From: an uncultured Mycoplasmatota bacterium
Lineage (GTDB): Bacteria > Bacillota_I > Bacilli_A > RF39 > UBA660
Assembly (NCBI GenBank): GCA_900549625.1
Contig: URPE01000013.1
Location: 1-31,454, forward strand
Direction of reading: 5' to 3'
Length of the DNA: 31,454 nt
Shown here: piece by piece, positions 24,102 to 31,454 of the stretch
How the letters are laid out: each line of letters starts with the position of its first letter
Position numbering within the stretch: the first letter of the stretch is position 1
Notes under the pieces: generated by a model
Database searches by the model: none
Told to the model about the DNA's origin: nothing
What the model saw: the letters and a program-made list of their open reading frames with translations, nothing else
Made by a program: the position numbers and the translations under genes

Positions 24102-24153
24102 GGGAATTTCAATGTTTTTCCTTATTACATTTGTTCTTTTTATTAATATGATA

Positions 24154-25461
24154 TTAATTGCAAACTAGGTTTTGATAATATTCGTTAATAAATTGAATAT
24201 ATTTTATTAAATCTTTTTCTTTAGCAATATTTATATCAAATAACTTAAAGATTTCAATTAAACTGCTATTAGAGTTAAAGCCTAGTTTTTGTTTTAAAGT
24301 TTCTTTTGAATATTTGTTAGCAACAATTTTCTTACTAAGTATATTGCCAGCAATAAAGCCAATAAAATAATAGTAATCATAAAAATTATCTAATATAAAT
24401 CGATAATAGTTTTTGTAATCTTTAAATTTTTCTTTTAACATTGTTTCAGTTAATTCTTTTTGGTGTTCTTCAATATAAAGTGCCATTTTAAGGCTATATA
24501 AGGCATCGCAGTAAAAGTTATTGTAATCTCTAATAATTGCATTTTTCAATCTTAAATTGTCCGCGACTATTAACTGAGTAGCAATGGCGAATGCTTCACT
24601 AAAATCAGAACGACTGTCAAAATTTTCTATTTCATTTTCTTCGTTACAATAGTAGTGGTATGCGTGCCCTAATTCATGGGCCAAAACTATTATATCTACG
24701 GATTTATTATCGCTATAAATATTAATTATTGGTATTTCACCATATGCAACAACAGTACCACTTCTTGTAGTTGAAATGTAAATGCTATCTAATAGTTTAG
24801 TTAATATATTGATATCGTAGTAGTCTTTTAATATTTCGTATATAATGTTTTTAGCAGCACTCAAATTATATTCAATTTTTTCTTCACTTATTGTTACTAT
24901 TTTTAAAGGAACTATATTATCTTTGATTATGGTATCTATGAAATCATTATTTATACCTATTTTCTTTTTAATATAATTACTATATGATATGTACTCTGTA
25001 TTCTTAAGTGTATTTTTTCTTTCATTTAGATAGTCTAATATTTTAGAAAATGGAAATTCGTGCTCGTTTGTACACTTACTAAATTCATAATAAATTTTTG
25101 CCATTTTGTCTGTATTAATAATGCCTTTTTGATAGTTTTTTAATAATTGATAATATTTTGCATTAATAAATTTTTCTGGATTATAGGAATTTAAAATTGA
25201 TAATATTAATGTTGCAAACTTACTTTCAAATTCGTTATAAGTTTTATCACAATACAAAATATCCTCACTATTTCCTAATTTATTTGTAGTTATACCATAT
25301 TTATTAAAATCATTGTATATGTAAAAGTATTCGTTTATTTTATTAATCGCTTCTTCTAAAGATTTAACTTTTGGGCTAAAGTTAGAAAAGTATTCTTTAA
25401 CAATAAATCGGATATTATTTTTGTAGTCATAATAGAGAATATTGTTTTTTGATAGAATCAT
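24154..25461 (-). CDS. Short M3-family (oligoendopeptidase F-like) zinc metallopeptidase
   Basis: Protein of 435 residues, shorter than the roughly 600 of PepF. The active site AHELGHAYHYY (HEXXH at 262-266, Glu263 catalytic) is followed by DFSEAFAIATQ, where Glu289 is the likely third zinc ligand. The N-terminal helical half is reduced compared with PepF, while the C-terminal catalytic half and its terminal helices appear complete. It is cytoplasmic, with no signal peptide, and should cleave short peptides. It follows a small membrane protein gene by 15 bp with an AAAGGAG ribosome binding site. No terminator was seen before the divergently spaced T-box promoter region. A deliberate compact version of the family is more likely than truncation, because the N-terminus is well defined. 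Confidence 0.82.
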   Translation of the reverse strand: MILSKNNILYYDYKNNIRFIVKEYFSNFSPKVKSLEEAINKINEYFYIYNDFNKYGITTNKLGNSEDILYCDKTYNEFESKFATLILSILNSYNPEKFINAKYYQLLKNYQKGIINTDKMAKIYYEFSKCTNEHEFPFSKILDYLNERKNTLKNTEYISYSNYIKKKIGINNDFIDTIIKDNIVPLKIVTISEEKIEYNLSAAKNIIYEILKDYYDINILTKLLDSIYISTTRSGTVVAYGEIPIINIYSDNKSVDIIVLAHELGHAYHYYCNEENEIENFDSRSDFSEAFAIATQLIVADNLRLKNAIIRDYNNFYCDALYSLKMALYIEEHQKELTETMLKEKFKDYKNYYRFILDNFYDYYYFIGFIAGNILSKKIVANKYSKETLKQKLGFNSNSSLIEIFKLFDINIAKEKDLIKYIQFINEYYQNLVCN

Positions 25462-25476
25462 TTGGAGTCTCCTTTG

Positions 25477-25923
25477 TTATTCAAGCTCTATTTTAGAAAG
25501 AACTAACTTATCATTATTTTTAGTATAGCGATAAGTATATGTATCTCCTGAATTTAGAAGACTTTCTAATTCGCTATTTTTACTACCTACGTAGTGGTCT
25601 TTTAAATCATAGTAACCATCTTGCATAGAATTTAGTACTTTTACTTTAATAATTAAATCATCATTATAGTCATAGTATTGTTCAGTTACTTTTTTTATTT
25701 TAGAATTTGTCTTGCATAGTAAAGGCAAAAATACCTCACTTTCTTTTATAGAAGAACCAACTACTACTTTGTCACTTATGAAATTTGGACAAGTCGTAAG
25801 TCTAGTACTTGTCTTATTTTCCTTTGGTAAAAATAGTATTAATGCTCCACCTAGTATAACGATACTTAATAATAATGTACCAATAATTATAACAAACGCT
25901 TTTCTACTTTCTAGTTTAGTCAT
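25477..25923 (-). CDS. Small single-pass membrane protein, unknown function
   Basis: Protein of 148 residues: short basic N-terminus (MTKLESRK), one transmembrane helix (about 9-32, Ile/Leu/Gly-rich) and an extracytoplasmic domain of about 115 residues containing two Cys (CPNF and LLCK) that could pair. The exported part has alternating beta-type sequence (LIIKVKVLNSM, YTYRYTKNNDK, LVLSKIELE). Not recognised. It precedes the M3 peptidase gene by 15 bp, so they are probably cotranscribed. Confidence 0.65.
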   Translation of the reverse strand: MTKLESRKAFVIIIGTLLLSIVILGGALILFLPKENKTSTRLTTCPNFISDKVVVGSSIKESEVFLPLLCKTNSKIKKVTEQYYDYNDDLIIKVKVLNSMQDGYYDLKDHYVGSKNSELESLLNSGDTYTYRYTKNNDKLVLSKIELE

Positions 25924-25983
25924 TTTATCCCTACTCTCTTTTACAAGTATAACAAATATTTAGAGTAGAAAAAAGAGAAAATG

Positions 25984-26523
25984 TTAATAATTTTCTGCTT
26001 TTAATTCCATAAAACTTTGTGGGTGAGCACATACTGGGCAAATACTTGGAGCAGACTTACCAACAGTGATATGACCACAGTTACGACAAATCCAAACTTT
26101 ATCCTCACCTCTTTGGAATACTAAATTATCTTCAATATTACCAACTAGTTTTAAATAACGTTCTTCATGATGATGTTCAATTTCGCCTACACCTTCAAAA
26201 AGACGAGCAATTTCATCAAAACCTTCAGCACGGGCAGTTTCGGCAAATTCTTTATACATATCTGTCCATTCATAGTTTTCGCCATTAGCAGCATCACGTA
26301 AATTAGTTAGAGTGTCAGGAATAACCCCACCATTTAGCTCTTTAAACCACATTTTAGCATGTTCACGTTCATTATTAGCTGTTTCTTCAAAGATAGCGGC
26401 TATTTGTTCATAGCCTTCTTTACGAGCTTTACTTGCATAAAAAGTGTATTTGTTTCGTGCTTGGCTTTCTCCTGCAAAAGCAGTCATTAAATTTTTTTCT
26501 GTTTTGCTTCCTTTTAGTTCCAT
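25984..26523 (-). CDS. rbr: Rubrerythrin
   Basis: Protein of 179 residues. The N-terminal ferritin-like four-helix domain carries diiron ligands in GESQARNKY, EETANNEREHAK, ARAEGFDEIARLF and EIEHHHEERY; the C-terminal rubredoxin-like domain has two CxxC pairs (WICRNCGH and ICPVCAHP). It reduces hydrogen peroxide in anaerobes, taking electrons from rubredoxin-type donors. It follows the PerR-like gene by 4 bp and shares its operator-controlled promoter. The pairing implies an anaerobic or microaerophilic lifestyle for the host. Confidence 0.95.
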   Translation of the reverse strand: MELKGSKTEKNLMTAFAGESQARNKYTFYASKARKEGYEQIAAIFEETANNEREHAKMWFKELNGGVIPDTLTNLRDAANGENYEWTDMYKEFAETARAEGFDEIARLFEGVGEIEHHHEERYLKLVGNIEDNLVFQRGEDKVWICRNCGHITVGKSAPSICPVCAHPQSFMELKAENY

Positions 26524-26527
26524 AAAA

Positions 26528-26893
26528 TCAATCCTTTCTTAAACAATCCTTACATATACCATGAAACATTAAAGTATATGAAGTCACATTACCAACCTTT
26601 AGACTATTTGGTAATTCAATAGACAAAAATACATCACTTATTTGATGACATTTATCACAGTAAAAGTGTTGATGAACTTTTCTTTTGTTATCGTAATGAA
26701 CAATGCCATCCGCGGTATTTAGGGCGATTATTTTGTTTTCCATTGTTAGTTTTTCTAAGTTTCTGTAAACAGTTCCTAGACTAATATTTGGAATAGTTTT
26801 TTTAACACTCTCATAAACACCTTTGCTGGTTAAGTGACTAGTTGATTCATCAATAATTTTTAAAATAGTTTCTTTTTGTACTGATTTACGCAT
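26528..26893 (-). CDS. perR: Fur-family peroxide regulator (PerR-like)
   Basis: Protein of 121 residues, a little short for the family. N-terminal winged helix (SKGVYESVKKTIPNISLGTVYRNLEKL) and C-terminal dimerisation domain with structural zinc pairs CDKC and CKDC. Residues consistent with the PerR iron site are visible: His20 (SHLTS), HQHF and SDVF. It should repress its own operon with rubrerythrin, losing DNA binding upon peroxide-driven oxidation. A Fur-type operator overlaps its start point. Assignment to PerR rather than Fur or Zur rests on the rubrerythrin neighbour and the ligand pattern. Confidence 0.88.
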   Translation of the reverse strand: MRKSVQKETILKIIDESTSHLTSKGVYESVKKTIPNISLGTVYRNLEKLTMENKIIALNTADGIVHYDNKRKVHQHFYCDKCHQISDVFLSIELPNSLKVGNVTSYTLMFHGICKDCLRKD

Positions 26894-26906
26894 ATAATCT
26901 CCTAAC

Positions 26907-26921
26907 TAGTAATGATTACTA
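26907..26921. promoter_or_regulatory. Fur/PerR-type operator, perfect 7-1-7 palindrome
   Basis: TAGTAATGATTACTA is a perfect 7-1-7 inverted repeat matching the Fur-family box layout (consensus for PerR TTATAATNATTATAA). It lies 4 bases downstream of the -10 box, covering the start of transcription, where bound PerR would block transcription. Confidence 0.75.
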
Positions 26922-26925
26922 TTTA

Positions 26926-26953
26926 ATTATAACATTTATTTTTTTATTTGCAA
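26926..26953 (-). promoter_or_regulatory. Promoter of the perR-rbr unit
   Basis: Minus strand TTGCAA (26953-26948), 16-bp spacer, TATAAT (26931-26926). The T run of the preceding gene's terminator adjoins the -35 box. Confidence 0.65.
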
Positions 26954-26954
26954 G

Positions 26955-26987
26955 AAAAAAAACTAAATTTGTTCTTTTAGTTTTTTT
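26955..26987 (-). terminator. Terminator of the coiled-coil unit, overlapping its last codons
   Basis: Minus strand AAAAAACTAAAA, short loop, TTTAGTTTTTTTT. The TAG stop of the small gene (26965-26963) lies in the 3' arm, so the hairpin starts within the coding sequence. Confidence 0.6.
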
Positions 26988-27202
26988 GTAAGTTCCATTA
27001 TTAAGTCACTATCTTTAATTATTTCAATATATATTTCATTATTTTTATTTATTTCTTTAAAGATATTTACTTTACCAGGAATAATATTTTTTTCTTCATC
27101 AACACCCATTACTAGAAAATAATGACTTTCTGTGTACGTTACTTCATTTAAGGTTAAGTATTTTTCATTATTTTCAAGGGTAATAATATTGTTACATTTC
27201 AT
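26963..27202 (-). CDS. Small 79-residue protein, possibly DUF1292-like
   Basis: Translates MKCNNIITLENNEKYLTLNEV and continues with an acidic, beta-rich body (YFLVMGVDEEKN, EIYIEIIKDSDL) and a helical Lys-rich end. The pattern recalls the DUF1292 (YrzB-type) family of small acidic Bacillota proteins, but similarity is weak. I prefer the ATG at 27202; two upstream in-frame starts (27217 GTG, 27214 ATG) lie inside the coiled-coil gene. The gene overlaps the 3' end of the coiled-coil gene in another frame by about 11 bases, indicating coupled translation. Confidence 0.6.
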   Translation of the reverse strand: MKCNNIITLENNEKYLTLNEVTYTESHYFLVMGVDEEKNIIPGKVNIFKEINKNNEIYIEIIKDSDLIMELTKKLKEQI

Positions 27203-29090
27203 CTTTTTCACCATCACTTAATAAATCATTAAAACTTATGTAGTCACCAGAAGAAAAGTCATTAATCATAAAGTCATCTAAGTTTTCAAAATCACTTTTT
27301 GGTTCTTCTTTTTTTGGTGGTGCAGCTTTAAAAGAGGTCTTTTTTTCAAGTGGTTCAATGTCTATTACTTTTAATATTTCGGGTTCAGTAGTATTTTTGG
27401 GTTCACGAGGTGGGAATGTTTTAGTTTGTTCTTCACTACTTTCTAACGCTACTGTTGGGGTTGTTAATGGGACTGTATCTGGAAATAATTCAGGTGTCTT
27501 TGTTTCAGTACTTGTTTCACTATCATTAAAAGAGTCGATGCGATACTTATCTAAAGAGTTAGAACTTGGACTTTCTAAAATGGTTTTAGATGCACCTAAA
27601 TTCATTTCAATTTCATCATATATTTCACTGGCTGTTTTTGGATATTTCTTTCGTTCTTTTAATACTTCTGTTTCATCATTTAAAGCTTTTAATAAGTCTT
27701 TATCTTTTTGCATTTCTAATATATCAACTGTATTATCTCTTAAAAGAAGATTTTTTTCTAATGATTCTTTTTCTTTAGTAAGACTAGACATTTTATTATT
27801 TAATGCTGTTAGTGTTCCTGCTTCAATGTTTTTAGAAGCGATTACTAAGTCTTCTAATTCACGCATGAATTTATTATATATTTCTTTAGTTTGGTCTAAG
27901 TCTTGGCCCTTTTTTACTAAAGCACTTTTTAACATAGCTTGTTTTTTAGGCGTTTTGTATTCTTGATTTTTAGTTAGGCACGTTTGGTAAGTAGCAATTT
28001 CTTCTTCTAAAGTTTTTTTAGCATTTTTGATAGTTTCTAACATAGTAACTAAATTAGGAATTTTCTTTTCATCAATGTTTTTAATTTCTTTTTTAGCATC
28101 ATTAATTTTATTAGTTGTATCAGTTATTTCACTTTTTAAAAGAGAAAGACATTGTTGAATAGCAACTGGTGTTTTGGTTTCATAATTTTTCTTATCAATC
28201 GTAGTAGCAAACTCATCACGTTCTTTTTCTTTAGTTTTTAGTAGTTCATCAACGTTATTTAAAGACATTGTCATATATGGCATATTGTTTATAGTTTCCA
28301 CTAATTCTTTTACTATTTCTAAAGCCTTATCTTCTTTACCATCTATAATGTAGTTACTAGCTTCATGAGCAAGATAAGCAGGGTCTTGTAAAAGATTTAA
28401 TTTATGAGTTTCTAAAGCTTCTAAGTTTGATGCATATTCATCTATTAATTTTTCATCTTGTTTTTTACGTGTGGTATCTTCATAAGAAAGTTTATTTAAA
28501 AGACTGTTGCTTACTTTTTCTAGTTCTTTGTTATTTTCTTCTAACTTACTTAAAAGAGAAGCTTTTTTAGTACCAAGACTTTCTATTTCTTTTAATAGGT
28601 TATGATAAAGTTCTTCTTCATGAGTAATTTTAGATAGTAACTCTTCTTTATCAGCACAAGCCTTAGTTAGCATTTCATCATAAAAAGAGTAAGTCGAATC
28701 ACTTTTTGATATGGTTTTAGCCTTTGTTTCAATGGAAAATGTAAATTCTTCTAAGTGACTTTTTTCTAGTTTTAGATTTTCTATTTCTTGGTGCATAGAA
28801 CTTTCTTTTTCTGTGTATTTTACTATTTGTTCTTCTAAAGTATTTAGTTCTTCTTTTAGAGATCTGATACGATTTTCAACACCTAATTTGATATTTTCAT
28901 CTATAACTCTTTCATTTTGAAGAAAATAGTCATTTAAAGAGTTTTCTTTTTTTAATCTTTTTAGTGTTTCTTTTAAACCATCTATTTCCATATCTAGAGA
29001 ACTTAGTTCTTCTTTAATTGTTTCATAGGTATTACTGGTACCAGACATTTCTAATAGTAGTTCGATTTGATTCATTATTTTATTTTTCAT
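27192..29090 (-). CDS. Long cytoplasmic coiled-coil protein, unknown function
   Basis: Protein of 632 residues, mostly heptad-like Glu/Lys/Leu sequence from residue 20 to about 490 (for example LKEELNTLEEQIVKY, KEIKNIDEKKIPNL). This is followed by a disordered region rich in Pro, Thr, Ser and Glu (about 500-590), and an acidic end with Asp/Phe clusters (FENLDDFMINDF, YISFNDLLSDGE) that look like short interaction motifs. No signal peptide or transmembrane helix. The sequence resembles SMC-like or septation-associated coiled coils in shape only; no ATPase motif is present. Transcribed from a promoter at 29134-29162 and coupled to the small gene at its 3' end. The start could also be the ATG five codons downstream. 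Confidence 0.75.
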   Translation of the reverse strand: MKNKIMNQIELLLEMSGTSNTYETIKEELSSLDMEIDGLKETLKRLKKENSLNDYFLQNERVIDENIKLGVENRIRSLKEELNTLEEQIVKYTEKESSMHQEIENLKLEKSHLEEFTFSIETKAKTISKSDSTYSFYDEMLTKACADKEELLSKITHEEELYHNLLKEIESLGTKKASLLSKLEENNKELEKVSNSLLNKLSYEDTTRKKQDEKLIDEYASNLEALETHKLNLLQDPAYLAHEASNYIIDGKEDKALEIVKELVETINNMPYMTMSLNNVDELLKTKEKERDEFATTIDKKNYETKTPVAIQQCLSLLKSEITDTTNKINDAKKEIKNIDEKKIPNLVTMLETIKNAKKTLEEEIATYQTCLTKNQEYKTPKKQAMLKSALVKKGQDLDQTKEIYNKFMRELEDLVIASKNIEAGTLTALNNKMSSLTKEKESLEKNLLLRDNTVDILEMQKDKDLLKALNDETEVLKERKKYPKTASEIYDEIEMNLGASKTILESPSSNSLDKYRIDSFNDSETSTETKTPELFPDTVPLTTPTVALESSEEQTKTFPPREPKNTTEPEILKVIDIEPLEKKTSFKAAPPKKEEPKSDFENLDDFMINDFSSGDYISFNDLLSDGEKDEM

Positions 29091-29133
29091 AAAAGGTCAA
29101 CCTCTCTTTTATTCTTTTTATTCTTATGTAGTA

Positions 29134-29162
29134 ATTTTACCAAAATATTAGAGTAAAGTAAA
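29134..29162 (-). promoter_or_regulatory. Promoter of the coiled-coil gene
   Basis: Minus strand TTTACT (29162-29157), 17-bp spacer, TAAAAT (29139-29134). It is back to back with the promoter of the radical SAM gene at 29169-29196. Confidence 0.55.
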
Positions 29163-29168
29163 TTTATT

Positions 29169-29196
29169 TTGCAAAGTTTTTTTAAATTGCTATAAT
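29169..29196 (+). promoter_or_regulatory. Promoter of the radical SAM gene
   Basis: TTGCAA (29169-29174), 16-bp spacer, TATAAT (29191-29196). GAAGGA precedes the ATG at 29233. Confidence 0.6.
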
Positions 29197-29232
29197 ACTA
29201 GTAAATATTTAAGAAAGAAGGAATATAAGAAT

Positions 29233-30153
29233 ATGTTTTTATATACGATGGATAATAAACGTTATCAGACACTTAATTATTTTTATAAGAAGAAATTTGG
29301 TAAGAAAGTTTTTAAAGTTAGTCTTAATTTAGGGCTAGATTGCCCTAATAAGGTGAATGGTCAAGGTTGTATTTTTTGCTCGAATGGCAGTGGGGACTTT
29401 GCTGGTAATAAGGAAGATGATTTGATAACACAGTTTAACGAGGTTAAAGAAAGAATGGAAAAGAAATGGCCTGATGCTTATTATATTGGATATTTTCAAG
29501 CCGGGACTAATACTTATGCACCTTTAGATTTTTTAAAGAAAAGTTATGAATGTATACTTAGTTTACCTAATGTGGTTGGGCTTAATATTGCTACTAGAAG
29601 TGATGCGATTAGTCCAAAGGTTATGGATTATTTAGAAGAGTTAAATAAGAAGACTTTTTTAACAATTGAGTTAGGACTACAATCTATTCATGAGGATACT
29701 TTAAAGTTTATTAGAAGAGGACATAGTTTGGATAATTTTAGGGATTGTGTTTTAGAATTAAAAAAAAGACATATAAATGTCGTTGTACATATTATAAATG
29801 GACTTCCTAATGAAACTAAAGAGATGATGGTAGAAACGGTTCGTTATTTAAATGATTTGGGTATAGATGGTATTAAAATACATATGCTACACATTCTTAT
29901 GGATACGCCTTTAGCTAAGTATTATGAGAAAAATAAGTTTCATGTTCTAACTAAAGAGGAGTATATCGATGTTGTTTGTGAGCAACTAGCTAATCTAGAT
30001 AGTCACGTGGTTATTCACCGAATTACGGGAGACCCTAAAAAGGAGGACCTTATTGAGCCTACATGGTTATTAAAGAAATTTTGTGTTTTAAATGATATAG
30101 ATAAAGAAATGAAGATGCGAGATATTTATCAAGGTTGTAAGTTAAGTAAATAG
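29233..30153 (+). CDS. TIGR01212 family radical SAM protein (YhcC-like)
   Basis: Protein of 306 residues starting with the family phrase KRYQTLNYFYKKKFGKKVFKV. The [4Fe-4S] cluster cysteines are Cys37, Cys46 and Cys49 (CPNKVNGQGCIFC). Further conserved blocks: YFQAGTNTYAPLDFLKKSYE, LNIATRSDAI, LTIELGLQSIHEDTL and VVHIINGLPNET. The length is close to the usual 300-310. The protein belongs to the TIGR01212/YhcC group; its reaction is unknown, although it is related to the Elp3-type radical SAM enzymes. It has its own promoter. The last 12 bases overlap the end of the convergent gene at 30142. An alternative start is the ATG at 29248. Confidence 0.93.
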   Translation: MFLYTMDNKRYQTLNYFYKKKFGKKVFKVSLNLGLDCPNKVNGQGCIFCSNGSGDFAGNKEDDLITQFNEVKERMEKKWPDAYYIGYFQAGTNTYAPLDFLKKSYECILSLPNVVGLNIATRSDAISPKVMDYLEELNKKTFLTIELGLQSIHEDTLKFIRRGHSLDNFRDCVLELKKRHINVVVHIINGLPNETKEMMVETVRYLNDLGIDGIKIHMLHILMDTPLAKYYEKNKFHVLTKEEYIDVVCEQLANLDSHVVIHRITGDPKKEDLIEPTWLLKKFCVLNDIDKEMKMRDIYQGCKLSK

Positions 30154-30474
30154 TTCTATTTTAGTGATAGGAAAACCTTTTACTCTAGCTTCAATAGCGG
30201 ATTCTTCATTTTTTTCTTTGGCAATGTATGTAAGGGCTTTTTCTTTAAAGATAGCAATAGCCCGCGTAGTATTGGTACTTCTTAGGTAATCACAGTAGTC
30301 GTAAGTACATATTTTTTTGATATTAACGAGGTTATGATCATTTATGTAGTTTAAAAGTTCGTTACTGGTGGTTATGATGTTTTCTTCTTGATATGTTAGG
30401 CCATAGGTTTTAGGAATGGAGATAACTAGAAGAGCTAGCATAATAAAACCTAGGCATAAAAGATATTTTTTCAT
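30142..30474 (-). CDS. Small secreted protein with Cys pair, unknown function
   Basis: Protein of 110 residues with a signal-peptide-like N-terminus (MKKYLLCLGFIMLALLVISI, then PKTYG), followed by a helical exported region of about 85 residues. ICTYDYCDYL holds two Cys four residues apart, suggesting a disulfide or metal site. Not recognised as a family member; a membrane-tethered form is possible if the signal is not cleaved. The last 12 bases overlap the 3' end of the radical SAM gene on the opposite strand. Ribosome binding site is AGGTGATATC, a moderate match. Confidence 0.6.
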   Translation of the reverse strand: MKKYLLCLGFIMLALLVISIPKTYGLTYQEENIITTSNELLNYINDHNLVNIKKICTYDYCDYLRSTNTTRAIAIFKEKALTYIAKEKNEESAIEARVKGFPITKIELFT

Positions 30475-30544
30475 GATATCACCTAGGTTTAGTTTGAGTG
30501 GTACTAGAAATAGTATGCTGGTAGATATTGGTAAATGATGGTGG

Positions 30545-31390
30545 TTAGGTTTTTGGTAATATTTCTTGCATGTCTTTTGTTAGCTCTTCTTCATAAACAT
30601 TAAATGAATTTATTATGGTATAGCTTCTTACGCTTGAATCAAAGATGTTAGTCATTGAGACTATTAATTCTATTTTCTGCTTATACCAGTTTTTTAACAA
30701 ATCTTGATAAAATACTGTTATGAAAATTTTATATGTTCCTTCTTGAACATTTGGAATTATTATTTCCTTTTTTATAATTTGATCTTTTTCGATACTGCTT
30801 TGATTAAACATTTCGAATATTTCTTTTTGATTAAATAATAACGACTCCATTGTTAAATTTACATTTCTAGCTGTATTTAAACCAATATTACCTATTGATA
30901 TAACAAATTCCAATGCATCTTTGTGCTGATTTATGTCATTTTGGTTAATTAATATCCATTTTTGATTTTCGGTAACTACTCCTTCAAGATGTTCTAAAGT
31001 AAAATTGTATTTTAAAAGAGGTGCATTTTGAATTCTATGATTTTCATTATTTAATTCAATATTATCCTTACGTGTTTCTTCAAGTTGTTTAAAGGTAATT
31101 TTTAATAGAATTATAGAACTAAGCATAGTTGAAATTATCGTAATGAAAGAATTTGTTAATATATTAATCCAGTCAGAAGAATTAGTATTTTTGGTGTAGC
31201 CTAACATACTTGGAACATTAAATCTATCTAAGTAGTAAACTATTAACAAAAATATTATTGAATTTAGTAGTAAACAATATAAAAGCTTTGAAAATTCATC
31301 TTTGTAACTTTTATATCCCTTTTTATAAAGAAATATAATAAATACAATTAAGATTAAATATAATAAAATTCCAATAATTACTTTAGCCAT
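30545..31390 (-). CDS. Membrane protein of unknown function with three N-terminal helices
   Basis: Protein of 281 residues. Hydrophobic segments at about 4-22, 36-53 and 79-100 (FITIISTMLSSIILLKIT), then an amphipathic helix (FKQLEETRKDNIELNNENHR) and a C-terminal domain of about 150 residues that looks beta-rich (WILINQNDINQH, GNIGLNTARNVNLTMES, TYKIFITVFYQDLL). NIGLNTARNVNL recalls the GxxxA-R-NV pattern of immunoglobulin-like CARDB-type domains seen in similar short-helix proteins. No family assigned. Strong GGAGG ribosome binding site. Such membrane-plus-soluble-domain proteins are common near accessory loci, but nothing else here marks a defence island. The 31391-31454 tail carries only leader sequence. 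Confidence 0.65.
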   Translation of the reverse strand: MAKVIIGILLYLILIVFIIFLYKKGYKSYKDEFSKLLYCLLLNSIIFLLIVYYLDRFNVPSMLGYTKNTNSSDWINILTNSFITIISTMLSSIILLKITFKQLEETRKDNIELNNENHRIQNAPLLKYNFTLEHLEGVVTENQKWILINQNDINQHKDALEFVISIGNIGLNTARNVNLTMESLLFNQKEIFEMFNQSSIEKDQIIKKEIIIPNVQEGTYKIFITVFYQDLLKNWYKQKIELIVSMTNIFDSSVRSYTIINSFNVYEEELTKDMQEILPKT

Positions 31391-31454
31391 TTTTACCTCC
31401 TCGTATAATGTAGTTAAGATATTTTTTAACTACTTTTTCTTTTATTTAGATTTT

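Noticed and set aside
24139..24163. AT-rich palindrome (ATTAATAT/ATATTAAT) at the end of the M3 peptidase gene
   Set aside because: Considered as terminator, but no T run follows on the minus strand and AT content makes chance likely.
27358..27966. Plus-strand frame of 202 codons opposite the coiled-coil gene
   Set aside because: Shadow of a Lys/Glu-rich coding sequence; hydrophobic Ser/Leu translation without family character or ribosome binding site.
1..31454. CRISPR arrays, IS elements, prophage genes, toxin-antitoxin or classical defence operons
   Set aside because: No regularly spaced direct repeats, transposase-like frames, integrase or recognised defence genes were found on either strand.

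Overview
This AT-rich window (roughly 30% G+C by eye) comes from a low-GC Gram-positive bacterium of the Bacillota or a neighbouring Mollicutes-like gut lineage. The evidence is a tRNA-Phe-type T-box leader, SpoVB/MurJ-like and Cse60-like genes, a DUF1700 (HAAS) protein, strong AGGAGG-type ribosome binding sites and Bacillota-type sigma-A promoters. UGA acts as a stop codon (for example at 3079-3081 and 23234-23236) and Trp is UGG throughout, so the standard bacterial code applies. No IS element, prophage, CRISPR array or rRNA operon is visible; this is ordinary chromosome with some surface-protein genes.

Layout. 1-946 (-): start of a membrane-anchored surface protein whose 7th to 10th codons are an 11-G homopolymer; as written the gene is out of frame, which suggests phase variation. 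1036-2185 (-): small alarmone synthetase and a YtxH protein. 2398-3081 (+): PF06541-type membrane protein. 3299-6423 (-): YebC, a ZIP metal transporter and a HAAS membrane protein. 6750-7109 (-): small membrane protein. 7272-7347 (+): tRNA-Asn with C at position 55. 7425-10738 (-): a membrane-anchored Ig/cadherin-like protein and a secreted SH3-glucosaminidase-dockerin protein whose catalytic segments look circularly permuted. 10904-12895 (+): LytR-CpsA-Psr protein with a long Ser/Asn/Asp tail. 12972-15350 (-): GH31 homologue in which the acid/base Asp is Asn. 15492-16700 (-): hisS. 16823-18662 (-): flippase and Cse60-like gene. 18779-19815 (+): unknown protein and DUF4186 protein. 19838-24065 (-): Phe T-box, HAD phosphatase, pheS, pheT. 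24154-25923 (-): M3 peptidase and small membrane protein. 25984-26953 (-): PerR-like regulator and rubrerythrin with a perfect Fur-family operator. 26963-29090 (-): coiled-coil protein and a small overlapping gene. 29233-30153 (+): TIGR01212 radical SAM protein. 30142-31390 (-): two unknown envelope proteins.

Working together. The clearest functional units are the T-box controlled HAD-pheS-pheT operon (charged tRNA-Phe sensing), the perR-rbr peroxide unit, and the cell-wall block at 7.4-12.9 kb (autolysin, its possible membrane partner, and a divergent LCP ligase that would attach glycopolymers to peptidoglycan). The most unusual signals are the poly-G switch, the permuted glucosaminidase with a lone dockerin, and the GH31 protein with altered catalytic residues. 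No complete new defence or mobile system was recognised.
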